From an uncultured Clostridia bacterium (lineage in GTDB: Bacteria; Bacillota; Clostridia; TANB77; CAG-508), in assembly GCA_934121905.1 (NCBI GenBank), contig CAKOVI010000013.1:1-36283 (forward strand): a DNA stretch of 36,283 nucleotides, written 5' to 3'. Positions 16,764 through 24,298 of the stretch are shown piece after piece. The notes under the pieces are model-generated. The model had not been told where the DNA came from. It did no database searches and saw only the letters and a list, made by a program, of their open reading frames with translations. A program made the position numbers and the translations under genes. Within the stretch, counting starts at the first letter, position 1. Each line of letters starts with the position of its first letter.

Positions 16764-16973
16764 TTATTTGTTAGCCATATTATTTTCAACTTGTTGTATC
16801 ATCTTTTTAACCATATTTCCACCGATTCTTCCGGCATCTCTTGAAGAGATATCACCATTATAACCGTCTTTTAAAGTTACTCCAACTTCACTTGCTACTT
16901 CGTATTTGAATTTTTCTAATGCATCCATAGCTTCTGGAACTAATTTTTTGTTACTGTTGTTTGAGTTTGCCAT
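16764..16973 (-). CDS. Small acid-soluble spore protein, alpha/beta type
   Basis: 69 aa. It binds and protects spore DNA and is later cut by the GPR protease during germination. The signature segments are LVPEAMDALEKFKYEVASEVGV (residues 11-32, holding the GPR recognition region) and GDISSRDAGRIGGNMVKKMI (about 41-60). Low-complexity Asn/Ser at the N-terminus is usual. A GTG at 16982 is in frame but belongs to the AGGAGGTG ribosome site; the ATG at 16973 sits 8 nt after AGGAGG and gives MANSNNSN, so I use that. It is a single-gene unit with a SigG-like promoter upstream. Confidence 0.95.
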   Translation of the reverse strand: MANSNNSNKKLVPEAMDALEKFKYEVASEVGVTLKDGYNGDISSRDAGRIGGNMVKKMIQQVENNMANK

Positions 16974-17005
16974 TTCTTTCACCTCCTGTTAATATTAACA
17001 TTTTA

Positions 17006-17036
17006 AACTATGAAACTTATATTCTTATTTTATTGA
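17006..17036 (-). promoter_or_regulatory. Candidate forespore (SigG/SigF-type) promoter for the SASP gene
   Basis: Minus strand: -35 TCAATA (17031-17036), 18-nt spacer, -10 CATAGTT (17006-17012). This is close to the SigG consensus TGAATA-N17/18-CATACTA (5/6 and 5/7). The predicted start lies about 26 nt before the ATG. SASP genes are known SigG targets. Confidence 0.45.
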
Positions 17037-17157
17037 AAAAATATTATAATTCTGTTTCATTTTATAGAAAAAAGTTTTCTTTTTTCTAAATATAGAATGT
17101 GCAGAAATGAAAAAAATAAACAGAAAATTTTTGGAAATTTTTTTGAGTAAAAAAATT

Positions 17158-17179
17158 GAGGTAGAAAATATTCTGCCCC
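17158..17179 (-). terminator. Terminator after rnhA
   Basis: GAGGTAGAA (17158-17166) pairs with TTCTGCCCC (17171-17179), 7 Watson-Crick pairs, one G.T and one mismatch, loop of 4. On the minus strand AATTTTTTT follows. It lies 22 nt past the rnhA stop codon. Confidence 0.65.
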
Positions 17180-17200
17180 ATCTAAAATATACTTTATGTT

Positions 17201-17635
17201 TTAATTTTTCGGAATCGCATTCCTAGCTAATTCATCACATCTATTATTCAATTCAACATCACTATGACCTTTAACTTTATTAAAAGTAACCTTGTGTTTC
17301 TTAGTCAAGCTATAAAGTTCCTGCCATAATTCCTTATTTTTAACCTCTTCCCCTGAAGCCGTCTTCCATCCTTTTTTCATCCAATTAAAAATCCATCCTT
17401 GATTAAATGCATTAACACAATAACTACTATCACTAAAAATCTCAACCTCACATTCTTGTTTTAAAGCTTTTAATCCTTGAATAATTGCTGTAAGTTCCAT
17501 TATATTATTGGTTGTATTTTTATCTCCGCCAGAAATCTCTTTTTTTAGTTCTCCTGCCATTAAAACTGCTGCCCATCCTCCTGGTCCTGGGTTTCCTGAG
17601 CATGCTCCATCTGTATAAATTATTACTTTTTGCAT
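17201..17635 (-). CDS. rnhA: Ribonuclease HI
   Basis: 144 aa, cleaves the RNA strand of RNA-DNA hybrids. All four carboxylates of the active site are visible: D9 (IYTDGACSGNPGPGGW), E47 (MELTA), D69 (IFSDSSY) and D134 (RCDELAR), plus the histidine of VKGHSD. It has the basic handle region (KKGWKTASGEEVKNKELW) of the E. coli-like type and no N-terminal hybrid-binding domain. AAGGAG precedes the ATG. It lies 128 nt after glgP, with palindrome copy 3 between them. Confidence 0.96.
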   Translation of the reverse strand: MQKVIIYTDGACSGNPGPGGWAAVLMAGELKKEISGGDKNTTNNIMELTAIIQGLKALKQECEVEIFSDSSYCVNAFNQGWIFNWMKKGWKTASGEEVKNKELWQELYSLTKKHKVTFNKVKGHSDVELNNRCDELARNAIPKN

Positions 17636-17658
17636 TTAATCAACTCCTTTTTCTCACT

Positions 17659-17752
17659 GGGACAAATGGGACCGGGTCTTTTTTGTCCTTGCACAAAAAG
17701 GACCCGGTCCCAAATGGTCAAGGGACAAAAAAGACCCGGTCCCATTTGTCCC
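17659..17752. repeat. GGGACCGGGTC palindrome family, copy 3 with a nested third arm
   Basis: Outer arms 17659-17688 and 17723-17752 form 30 perfect pairs, both containing the GGACCGGGTC core with the T6/A6 tract. Nested between them is an additional half-element, CAAAAAGGACCCGGTCCC at 17694-17711, which could replace either arm in folding. It follows the glgP stop by 12 nt on the minus strand and precedes rnhA. Function inferred as terminator or 3'-end structure. Confidence 0.9.
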
Positions 17753-17763
17753 ATTTTGCCATA

Positions 17764-20343
17764 TTATTTTGTTATCCATTTAACTAAATCTAAATTCTCA
17801 CTATCTAAAAGCATTTCATTTGTTGGCATAACTCTAAATGTATATCCATAATTTCCACCTGAAGCTAAAGATATTTTTGCAGTATAAGTATATCTCTTAT
17901 ATTCTTTTTCCTCAGATATAAATTTCATAGGAACTATTGTTATATTCTCTACTCGTCCATCATCAGAAATTTTTCCACAATATACTTCCACTCTTATATC
18001 TTCTTTTTCTAGGTTAGGAAGTGTAACTTTACAACTTACTTCTATTGATTCTCCTGCATCTATTTTTATGTTTTCAGGATTATCTGTTTGCTCTATTAAA
18101 ATATTTTCCCAATTTGATTTTATATGTTTTTTCCAATTTGTAAATTTAGCTGCTTCTTCTAAGTTTGAATAGTAATTATCATATAAATTTATTAATGGTA
18201 TATATAGATTATCTGTATAATCAACTAGCATTCTTGCTGTACTATACTTTCCACCTGTTGTTATTATGGATTGTTTCATTATTTTCATCCATTCTTCTGA
18301 TGGCTTATTTTCACTTGGTCTATCAAAGAATGTTGGAATTATCTTTGTTTCGAGTGTTTTATACATACTTTGACTATCTGCACTATCTTGCTCAGCATAT
18401 GAATTATATTCTTTGTCTGTTCCAATAGTCCAGCCATTTGTTTGATCATATCCTTCTGCCCACCATCCATCTAAAACACTAAAGTTTATTACACCATTTA
18501 CAGATGCTTTTTGTCCAGATGTTCCTGATGCTTCCATTGGTCTACGTGGGTTATTTAACCACACATCCACTCCACTTATTAAGTATCTTGACATTGCTAT
18601 ATTGTAGTTTTCTAGTAAGAATACTTTTCCTCTAAATTGTGGTTTCATAGATATTTCATGTATAAATTTTATTAAGTCTTGTCCTTCTTTATCTGCTGGA
18701 TGTGCTTTTCCAGCAAATACTAGTCTTACAGGATGTTTGCTGTCATTTAGTATTTCTGTTATTCTTTCTAAATCATTAAATATTAATGTTGCTCTTTTGT
18801 ATGTTGCAAATCTTCTTGCAAATCCTATTATCAGGTCATTTGATGAAATTCCAGATATTATTTCTTTTATTTCATCATAGCTTACTCCTGCTCTTCTTAA
18901 TCTATTCATTGTATTTTCTTTTATTAATTGTATTAATTTTTCTTTTCTATCTAAGTGTACATTCCAAAGTTCGTCATTTGGAATATTTTTTACCCTTTTC
19001 CATGTATCATCTAAATATATTTTATCTTGCCAATATGGTGTTGTAGGTGTTGTTAGATATTTGTTGTATAATTCCTTTAAGTTTTGTGGTACCCATGAAC
19101 ATGTATGAATTCCATTTGTTACATATGTTATTGGTGATTCATTTGCTGCTATATTTGGCCATACATCTCCAAATAATTCTCTTGATACTTCTCCATGAAG
19201 TTTGCTTACCCCATTTTTCTTTCCAGCAATTTTTAATGCTAAAATTCCCATATTGAATCCTGGTTCTAAAGAATCACATGGTTTCATTCCTAATTTTAAG
19301 AATTCTTCTCTTTCTATTCCCATTTTAGGCCAATATTCTTTGAAGTATCTTTCCACTAATGCAATTGGGAATATATCGTTTCCAGCTGGAACTGGCGTAT
19401 GTGTTGTAAATACCGTTTTTGAGCTTACAATATCTCTTGCAATTTCAAATGATACTTGTTTTTCTTCTATTGTATTTTTTATTAATTCTAATGTTAAAAA
19501 TGCTGAGTGTCCTTCATTCATATGACATATTGTAGGATTTAATCCAAGTTCTTTTAATAATCTTACTCCTGCTATTCCTAAAACTATTTCTTGACGTATT
19601 CTCATATCTTGGTCTCCACCATATAGTTTTAATGTGATTTCCCTGTCTTCTGGCTTATTTTTATCTATGTCTGAATCTAGTAAGTATAGATTTATTCTTC
19701 CTACATTTATTTTCCATACTTTTAAATATAGTGTTTTTTTATTAAAATCTACTTTTATTAATAAATCTTCATCATTTTCATTTTTTACAGGATATATTGG
19801 TAGATTGTCTAATTCTATGTTGTAGTATTCTGATTTTTGTATTCCATATCCTTCTATTTTTTGATGAAAGTATCCATTTTTATATAATAGACCTACTCCA
19901 ACTAGCGGAATTCCTAAATCACTTGCTGATTTTAGGTGGTCTCCTGATAAAATTCCAAGTCCTCCTGAATAAATAGGTATTGTTTCATCTAAACCATATT
20001 CTGCTGAGAAATATGCTATTAGGTCTCCTTTATTTTCTGGATATTTTTTACTAAACCAAGTATCTTTACTTCCCATATAGTCTTCGTAATTTCTTAATAC
20101 TTTTTCATATTCTTTTACAAAGCTTGAATCTTTTGATGCTTTTTCTAGTCTTTCTTGTGATACTCTTTTTAAGAATTTTACTGGATTTTTTTCTACACTT
20201 TCCCATAAGTCTCTATCTATTTTCTTTAGTAGTCTTAAATATTCTGAATTCCAACTCCACCATAAATTACTAGCTATTTCATCTAGTCTATTTATACTTT
20301 TTGGTAACTGTGGTTTTACAGTTATTTTATTAAATATGTACAT
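17764..20343 (-). CDS. glgP: Alpha-glucan (glycogen/maltodextrin) phosphorylase
   Basis: 859 aa. It releases glucose-1-phosphate from alpha-1,4-glucans using pyridoxal phosphate. The N-terminal ~90 residues (PKSINRLDEIASNLWWSWN) form the DUF3417 domain of the compact phosphorylase subfamily. Then come GGLGILSGDHLKSASDLGIP, HMNEGHSAFLTLE, FTTHTPVPAGND, TNGIHT and FARRFATYKRA. The PLP-binding lysine lies in EASGTSGQKASVNG (about residue 610). A ~90-residue beta-rich C-terminal extension (EVSCKVTLPNLEKEDIRVEVYCG) is usual for this subfamily. No other glycogen genes are adjacent, so it stands alone. Promoter TTGACA-N17-GATAAT and AAGGAGG precede it. Confidence 0.95.
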   Translation of the reverse strand: MYIFNKITVKPQLPKSINRLDEIASNLWWSWNSEYLRLLKKIDRDLWESVEKNPVKFLKRVSQERLEKASKDSSFVKEYEKVLRNYEDYMGSKDTWFSKKYPENKGDLIAYFSAEYGLDETIPIYSGGLGILSGDHLKSASDLGIPLVGVGLLYKNGYFHQKIEGYGIQKSEYYNIELDNLPIYPVKNENDEDLLIKVDFNKKTLYLKVWKINVGRINLYLLDSDIDKNKPEDREITLKLYGGDQDMRIRQEIVLGIAGVRLLKELGLNPTICHMNEGHSAFLTLELIKNTIEEKQVSFEIARDIVSSKTVFTTHTPVPAGNDIFPIALVERYFKEYWPKMGIEREEFLKLGMKPCDSLEPGFNMGILALKIAGKKNGVSKLHGEVSRELFGDVWPNIAANESPITYVTNGIHTCSWVPQNLKELYNKYLTTPTTPYWQDKIYLDDTWKRVKNIPNDELWNVHLDRKEKLIQLIKENTMNRLRRAGVSYDEIKEIISGISSNDLIIGFARRFATYKRATLIFNDLERITEILNDSKHPVRLVFAGKAHPADKEGQDLIKFIHEISMKPQFRGKVFLLENYNIAMSRYLISGVDVWLNNPRRPMEASGTSGQKASVNGVINFSVLDGWWAEGYDQTNGWTIGTDKEYNSYAEQDSADSQSMYKTLETKIIPTFFDRPSENKPSEEWMKIMKQSIITTGGKYSTARMLVDYTDNLYIPLINLYDNYYSNLEEAAKFTNWKKHIKSNWENILIEQTDNPENIKIDAGESIEVSCKVTLPNLEKEDIRVEVYCGKISDDGRVENITIVPMKFISEEKEYKRYTYTAKISLASGGNYGYTFRVMPTNEMLLDSENLDLVKWITK

Positions 20344-20387
20344 TTATCTTGTCCTCCTTGGTAACTTTTTCTATTTTTTCTTTAGAT

Positions 20388-20416
20388 ATTATCTATTAAA
20401 ATCTTTGTTTTGTCAA
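20388..20416 (-). promoter_or_regulatory. Sigma-A promoter for glgP
   Basis: Minus strand: TTGACA (20411-20416), 17-nt spacer, GATAAT (20388-20393). No clear CcpA cre-like palindrome overlaps it. Confidence 0.7.
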
Positions 20417-20435
20417 TAATTATTAATTAACAATT

Positions 20436-21311
20436 CTATTTTTCTTTTAACTTTCTAATTTCCTCATCACTTAAACCTGTAACTTCTGATATTTTTGTAA
20501 ATTCCATTCCCATTTCTAATAATTTTTTTGCAATTTTTATTTTATTCTCTTTCTCTCCCTGTTTCCTTCCTTCTTCTCTTCCTTTGGAAATCCCCTTTTT
20601 TTCAGCACACTCAATTCCAGTTACATAATCCATTTCCCATTTTTCTCTCAAATCAGCTAGTCTTCTAACAGCATCATCACCTGTTAAATAATCGATTTCT
20701 TTTCTTGCCTTTTTTAATGTATTATTTTTTCTTTCCGCCATTTTCACCGCCTCCTGGTCAGAGTCATCTAAAAACACTAGCCATTGATTAATTTTTTTAT
20801 TTAGGTCTGGATTTTGTTTTCTAAATTTAGGAAGTTCTATAAAATACCATTTTATACCTTTTAACATTTCATAATCTCTATGTTTATTTAGTACTATAAC
20901 CGTATCTGATATATATTCTTCAAACTCTAATAAATTATACCCAAGTATATTTATCATAATAACTTTGTTTATATTGTTATAGCTAGAACCTCTTTCTGTT
21001 TCTCTTGAAATTACTTTCGAACTATATAAAGTAGTTCGTTCTTCTATGTTAAAATAATTTCGCATTTGGAGTTCAATATTTACAATTACTCCATCATTCA
21101 GCTTTGCTTGCAAATCCAGTCTTCCACCTTTTTCTTCTGCTGCTAGTTGTTCTATATTGACTTCTTCTTTAATTTTTATTTCCTTTATTTTTATATTTAA
21201 TAATGCTTCTAAAAAATCTATTAAAAATATTTCATTTCCTTTTCTTGAAAAGAATGCTTTAAATATTATATCATTTTTTAGATTATATTTTTTGTTTGAT
21301 TTTTGCTTCAA
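20436..21311 (-). CDS. Rpn-family PD-(D/E)XK nuclease / putative transposase
   Basis: 291 aa. Members of this family (Rpn, YhgA-like) are DNA endonucleases linked to recombination and phage defence, though often labelled transposase. Visible are the N-terminal KNDIIFKAFFSRKGNEIFLIDFLEALL, the nuclease core GGRLDLQAKLNDG followed by VNIELQMRN (D, then E-x-Q), and the Lys/Glu-rich C-terminus (KGREEGRKQGEKENKIKIAKKLLEMGME) typical of the family. The start is TTG at 21311: AAGGAGG lies 7 nt upstream and no in-frame ATG occurs until about residue 80. No inverted repeats or target duplication were found around it, so it is not an insertion sequence. Confidence 0.85.
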   Translation of the reverse strand: MKQKSNKKYNLKNDIIFKAFFSRKGNEIFLIDFLEALLNIKIKEIKIKEEVNIEQLAAEEKGGRLDLQAKLNDGVIVNIELQMRNYFNIEERTTLYSSKVISRETERGSSYNNINKVIMINILGYNLLEFEEYISDTVIVLNKHRDYEMLKGIKWYFIELPKFRKQNPDLNKKINQWLVFLDDSDQEAVKMAERKNNTLKKARKEIDYLTGDDAVRRLADLREKWEMDYVTGIECAEKKGISKGREEGRKQGEKENKIKIAKKLLEMGMEFTKISEVTGLSDEEIRKLKEK

Positions 21312-21480
21312 TTATGTTCCTCCTTATTATATCATTCTTGCGAATTTATTTGCAACATTTTTTTGATTTTAATTTTTTATTTCAAACTTTTCGAATTAAT
21401 TCTTTGATTTATAACAATTTTCTCAGAAAATATATACTAAAGATTATATGTTTAAAACCACTTATTGTCAAGAAAAATCG

Positions 21481-21499
21481 TTCGACAAAATTCGACACA
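21481..21499. promoter_or_regulatory. Two direct Spo0A-box sequences
   Basis: TTCGACAAA (21481-21489) is the exact reverse complement of the Spo0A consensus TTTGTCGAA. TTCGACACA (21491-21499) differs at one base. They are direct repeats 10 bp apart, one helical turn, as expected for a Spo0A dimer. They lie about 57 bp upstream of the -35 of the 55-aa gene and about 170 bp upstream of the Rpn gene. Confidence 0.6.
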
Positions 21500-21555
21500 A
21501 ATGTTTTGAATTTTATTTTACTGTCTTTTACAACTGGAAAATTTTGTATTTTTTA

Positions 21556-21584
21556 TTTACATAAGATTATCTTTGTGGTATAAT
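21556..21584 (+). promoter_or_regulatory. Sigma-A promoter for the 55-aa gene
   Basis: Plus strand: TTTACA (21556-21561), 17-nt spacer, TATAAT (21579-21584). The ATG at 21618 follows AAGGAGG after a leader of about 27 nt. Confidence 0.75.
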
Positions 21585-21617
21585 TGATTGTATAAAACAC
21601 CAAGGAGGTAAAGCATT

Positions 21618-21785
21618 ATGGATAAACTTATTTTTTTCTCAAGCTTACTTAATAAACTTGAGAACACTAATTTAACAGAGACAGAGGGAAATACTTTTGT
21701 TTCCTTATGGAATGATTTCTTCGGTGGCATTAATAAAACAATACACCAACCCGAAGATGCCTTGTGTATCTGTAAAATTAAGTAA
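21618..21785 (+). CDS. Orphan 55-aa peptide, function unknown
   Basis: 55 aa, begins MDKLIFFSSLLNKLEN and ends ALCICKIK. It matches no family I recognise. A complete expression unit supports it as real: strong promoter, AAGGAGG 9 nt before the ATG, and a 12-bp terminator 8 nt after the stop. It runs against the direction of its neighbours. The N-terminal half may form an amphipathic helix, followed by an aromatic/glycine stretch (LWNDFFGG) and a C-terminal CxC. No signal peptide. Spo0A-box sequences upstream suggest sporulation-linked control. It could be a regulator or signal peptide; a messenger for a non-coding RNA is possible but less likely. Confidence 0.7.
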   Translation: MDKLIFFSSLLNKLENTNLTETEGNTFVSLWNDFFGGINKTIHQPEDALCICKIK

Positions 21786-21793
21786 CAAAAAAG

Positions 21794-21831
21794 CAGGAAT
21801 CGAGCATACCCTATATATCGCTCGATTCCTG
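21794..21831. terminator. Bidirectional terminator between the 55-aa gene and the Asp23-fusion gene
   Basis: Perfect 12-bp stem CAGGAATCGAGC (21794-21805) / GCTCGATTCCTG (21820-21831), 14-nt loop. TTTC follows on the plus strand and TTTTTTG on the minus strand, so it can serve both converging genes. Confidence 0.85.
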
Positions 21832-21846
21832 TTTCTATATTTATAA

Positions 21847-22686
21847 TTAATTATTTTTATCCAAAACAACAATATTCTTAGCCACAACATCCAACCTAAC
21901 CACATTCATAGCAGTTAAATTCTCAATATCCTTAATAATTTTCTTCTTAAAATCCATTAAACCCTCTGCAACATTATATCCATAAACCACACTAACTTCC
22001 ATATCAATCATAGGTCCTTCTCCGTAATTTTGCACACGAGTTCTTAGAACCTTGTAAATCTCCGGCATTTTTTCAGCCTGGTATTCTGCAATTTGTCTAA
22101 ATACAGAATCAGAAATTGTAAAATTTCCCATATAGCTAAATGTAGGTCTAATTATTGATTTTTCCGAAATATATGGTTGCTTTCCTTTTCCCTTTGATTT
22201 AAAAATTTGAAGTGGATCTAACAAATATCCAGAAAAATCTTTTTTTATCTCAAAAGTTGGAACAGGAATTACATGTTTTCCTTCTGTAACTCTTATATTT
22301 CTTGCCGTTTTCATTTCTTCTTCTGTTGCAACATCTGAAATATATGTTGTATCAGAAACCTTTGGAAGGCCTAAATTTTCCGCAATTTTTTCTACCATTC
22401 CATCAGATGTTCCAAGTATAAGGATTTTTTTCACTTTATATTTTTTTAAAGCTTTTTGTATTACCTTTTTTTCATCATCATGCAAAAATAAAGCTTTTTT
22501 TACTGTTTCTATTTTGGTTGATGCTTTTTTGGCGGACTCGCCAGCTACTACTCTATTATCATTTATTAAAAGTCCATCATCAATTATAAAATGTACATCT
22601 TTTTCTCCTGCTACCATCTGTGCCCTATAGCTTTTTCCTGTGCCTGATGGTCCAACAAAAGCATATACTTTGATATTTTCAAACAT
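21847..22686 (-). CDS. P-loop ATPase fused to an Asp23/Gls24 domain
   Basis: 279 aa. The N-terminal half is a P-loop domain: Walker A VGPSGTGKS (11-19), then FIIDDGLLINDNRVVAGESAKKAS and the strand KKILILGTSDGM. The C-terminal ~110 residues (from about 170: RPTFSYMGNFTISDSVFRQI through MNVVRLDVVAKNIVV) match the Asp23/Gls24 alkaline-shock fold. Asp23-type proteins in Firmicutes associate with envelope stress and membranes. The P-loop half resembles nucleotide or nucleoside kinase folds; its substrate is unknown. It starts 24 nt after the GT39-like gene stop and so is likely last in the glycosyltransferase operon. Confidence 0.75.
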   Translation of the reverse strand: MFENIKVYAFVGPSGTGKSYRAQMVAGEKDVHFIIDDGLLINDNRVVAGESAKKASTKIETVKKALFLHDDEKKVIQKALKKYKVKKILILGTSDGMVEKIAENLGLPKVSDTTYISDVATEEEMKTARNIRVTEGKHVIPVPTFEIKKDFSGYLLDPLQIFKSKGKGKQPYISEKSIIRPTFSYMGNFTISDSVFRQIAEYQAEKMPEIYKVLRTRVQNYGEGPMIDMEVSVVYGYNVAEGLMDFKKKIIKDIENLTAMNVVRLDVVAKNIVVLDKNN

Positions 22687-22710
22687 AACTTTTCCTTTCT
22701 CTTATGATAT

Positions 22711-24213
22711 CTAATTTTTTTCAAAAAGCATAACTTTATATATTAAATTATGATATTTTACTTTAAAAGTTTTTTCCTCTTTAAGGACTTTTATATTTTC
22801 TTTAGCAAAAAAATCATTTTGATGCAATTGGTTGCTATCCTCATCAATAAGCCATATTCTACCTTTATAATCTTTTAGAAAATCCCAGTTTTCTTTAGTT
22901 TCCATAGCAGGTAAATATGCTTTGTATGCTTCTTCTACACCCCAATGTTCTAAATTCATAAAATATTGTTTATTGTTTGGAAAATATGTAGCAATAATTC
23001 CACCATTTCCAATTTTTGAATATAATACAATATCATCTTCTTTAATTTCGCTACTTATATAATCATATACTTCTGAGTTTTCTTTATTGTAATTTTCTTT
23101 TACATTTTGTATATTTCCCAGTATTGCTAAAATTAATGTGATTGAAATTATTATTCCTGCTACTATTTTATTTTTTTCCTTTGATATTATAAATGATAAT
23201 GTAAAAATGTAAAGTCCAGTCATTACTAGCAAATATCTAGCATATAAAATTGGGCTTATCATTGAAACTAATAATATTATAAGTATTACTCCAATATATA
23301 TTCCTGTACTTAATGCTACTGGCTTTAAGCTTTCTCCATTTTTCTTTAATTTATATGCTTTTATTATTAAATAAATATATACTGCTATTGATACAATTAA
23401 TGCTGCCAAAGCTTTTGCATCATTCATAAAATTGCCATCTACTTGATTTTTAAATTGAAAACTTAATACATCTACTGTTGTTCCAATTAAACTAAGTTGA
23501 ATCCAATATCCACTGCCCACTTGTTTTAACTGAACTACAAAAAATACCATCCAAGGTATGTAAAGTACAATTTGTATTACTGCTAATATTAAAAAGTTTC
23601 TTAAATCTTTTTTATTTTCTTTTCTATTTTTTATTAAATAAATTAATAATATTAAATTAATTAAACCCGCTGTTACTAATGCATAATAATGTATATAGCA
23701 TGAACAAATACTAAATAACCCAAATAAACATAAATTTTTTAATTTGTTTTTTTCTTCCTTTTGTTTTATATTCTTATAAAATCTATATCCATATATTGCC
23801 ATCATTGTTACAATTAAACATGTCCATGAATACATTCTTATTTCTTGTGCATATGTATTCATTATTGGTAAAAAATAAGTAAAAAATGAAAATAAAATTC
23901 CTGTTTTTTCTCCAAAGTCTTTTCTTATATGTGTATATCCAATAATTCCTAAAAGTACAATTGAAAGTACAGAAAACAATCTATATATTAATATATGAGA
24001 ACCAAATATTAAATTAATTATATGTAACATCCAATAATATAATGCTGGATGTACGTCATGTCCTGTTATTGTCCAAATTTCTGAAAAGCTTTTATTTGCA
24101 ATTGCTACAGAATAGCTTTCGTCAAACCAAATATTTGTATGAAATGCTGGTATTAGTATAAATATTATTCCAAGTATTATTATACCTATGTGTACTATTT
24201 TTGTTTTTTTCAT
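22711..24213 (-). CDS. GT39/ArnT-type polytopic glycosyltransferase
   Basis: 500 aa, integral membrane, about 11-12 hydrophobic segments. It carries the GT-C signature: acidic pair in the first external loop (NIWFDESYSVA, about residue 30) and DVHPALYYWMLH (near 53). Such enzymes move a sugar from a lipid-linked donor to an acceptor outside the membrane (protein mannosylation, lipid A or cell-wall polymer decoration). A soluble C-terminal domain (about 385-500) is present. Upstream is the GT2 gene, which may make the lipid-linked donor. AAGGAAGG precedes the ATG. Confidence 0.85.
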   Translation of the reverse strand: MKKTKIVHIGIIILGIIFILIPAFHTNIWFDESYSVAIANKSFSEIWTITGHDVHPALYYWMLHIINLIFGSHILIYRLFSVLSIVLLGIIGYTHIRKDFGEKTGILFSFFTYFLPIMNTYAQEIRMYSWTCLIVTMMAIYGYRFYKNIKQKEEKNKLKNLCLFGLFSICSCYIHYYALVTAGLINLILLIYLIKNRKENKKDLRNFLILAVIQIVLYIPWMVFFVVQLKQVGSGYWIQLSLIGTTVDVLSFQFKNQVDGNFMNDAKALAALIVSIAVYIYLIIKAYKLKKNGESLKPVALSTGIYIGVILIILLVSMISPILYARYLLVMTGLYIFTLSFIISKEKNKIVAGIIISITLILAILGNIQNVKENYNKENSEVYDYISSEIKEDDIVLYSKIGNGGIIATYFPNNKQYFMNLEHWGVEEAYKAYLPAMETKENWDFLKDYKGRIWLIDEDSNQLHQNDFFAKENIKVLKEEKTFKVKYHNLIYKVMLFEKN

Positions 24214-24252
24214 GTTTATTTATCCTTCCTTTTAAATTAATAAAAAATAGAA

Positions 24253-24282
24253 CTAGAACTAAAAAGCTAATTTTAGACCTAG
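24253..24282 (-). terminator. Imperfect hairpin between GT2 and GT39 genes
   Basis: CTAGAACTAAAA (24253-24264) pairs with TTTTAGACCTAG (24271-24282), 10 of 12 positions, loop AGCTAA. It is weak and may attenuate rather than end transcription. Confidence 0.4.
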
Positions 24283-24298
24283 TCCATTGTTTTATTTT

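Larger units (their letters stand above)
21312..21617. other. Intergenic region between Rpn nuclease and the 55-aa gene
   Basis: About 300 nt with no ORF I can support. It holds the RBS of the Rpn gene (21318-21324), paired Spo0A-box sequences (21481-21499), a less certain opposite box ATTGTCAAG (21464-21472), and a strong plus-strand promoter (21556-21584) with AAGGAGG at 21602-21608. The middle part (21330-21460) is plain AT-rich sequence. Confidence 0.7.

Noticed and set aside
16971..16982. GTG at 16982 as SASP start
   Set aside because: It is part of the AGGAGGTG ribosome-binding sequence for the ATG at 16973.
20436..21311. Insertion sequence around the 'putative transposase'
   Set aside because: No terminal inverted repeats or target duplications were found, and Rpn proteins are nucleases often misnamed as transposases.
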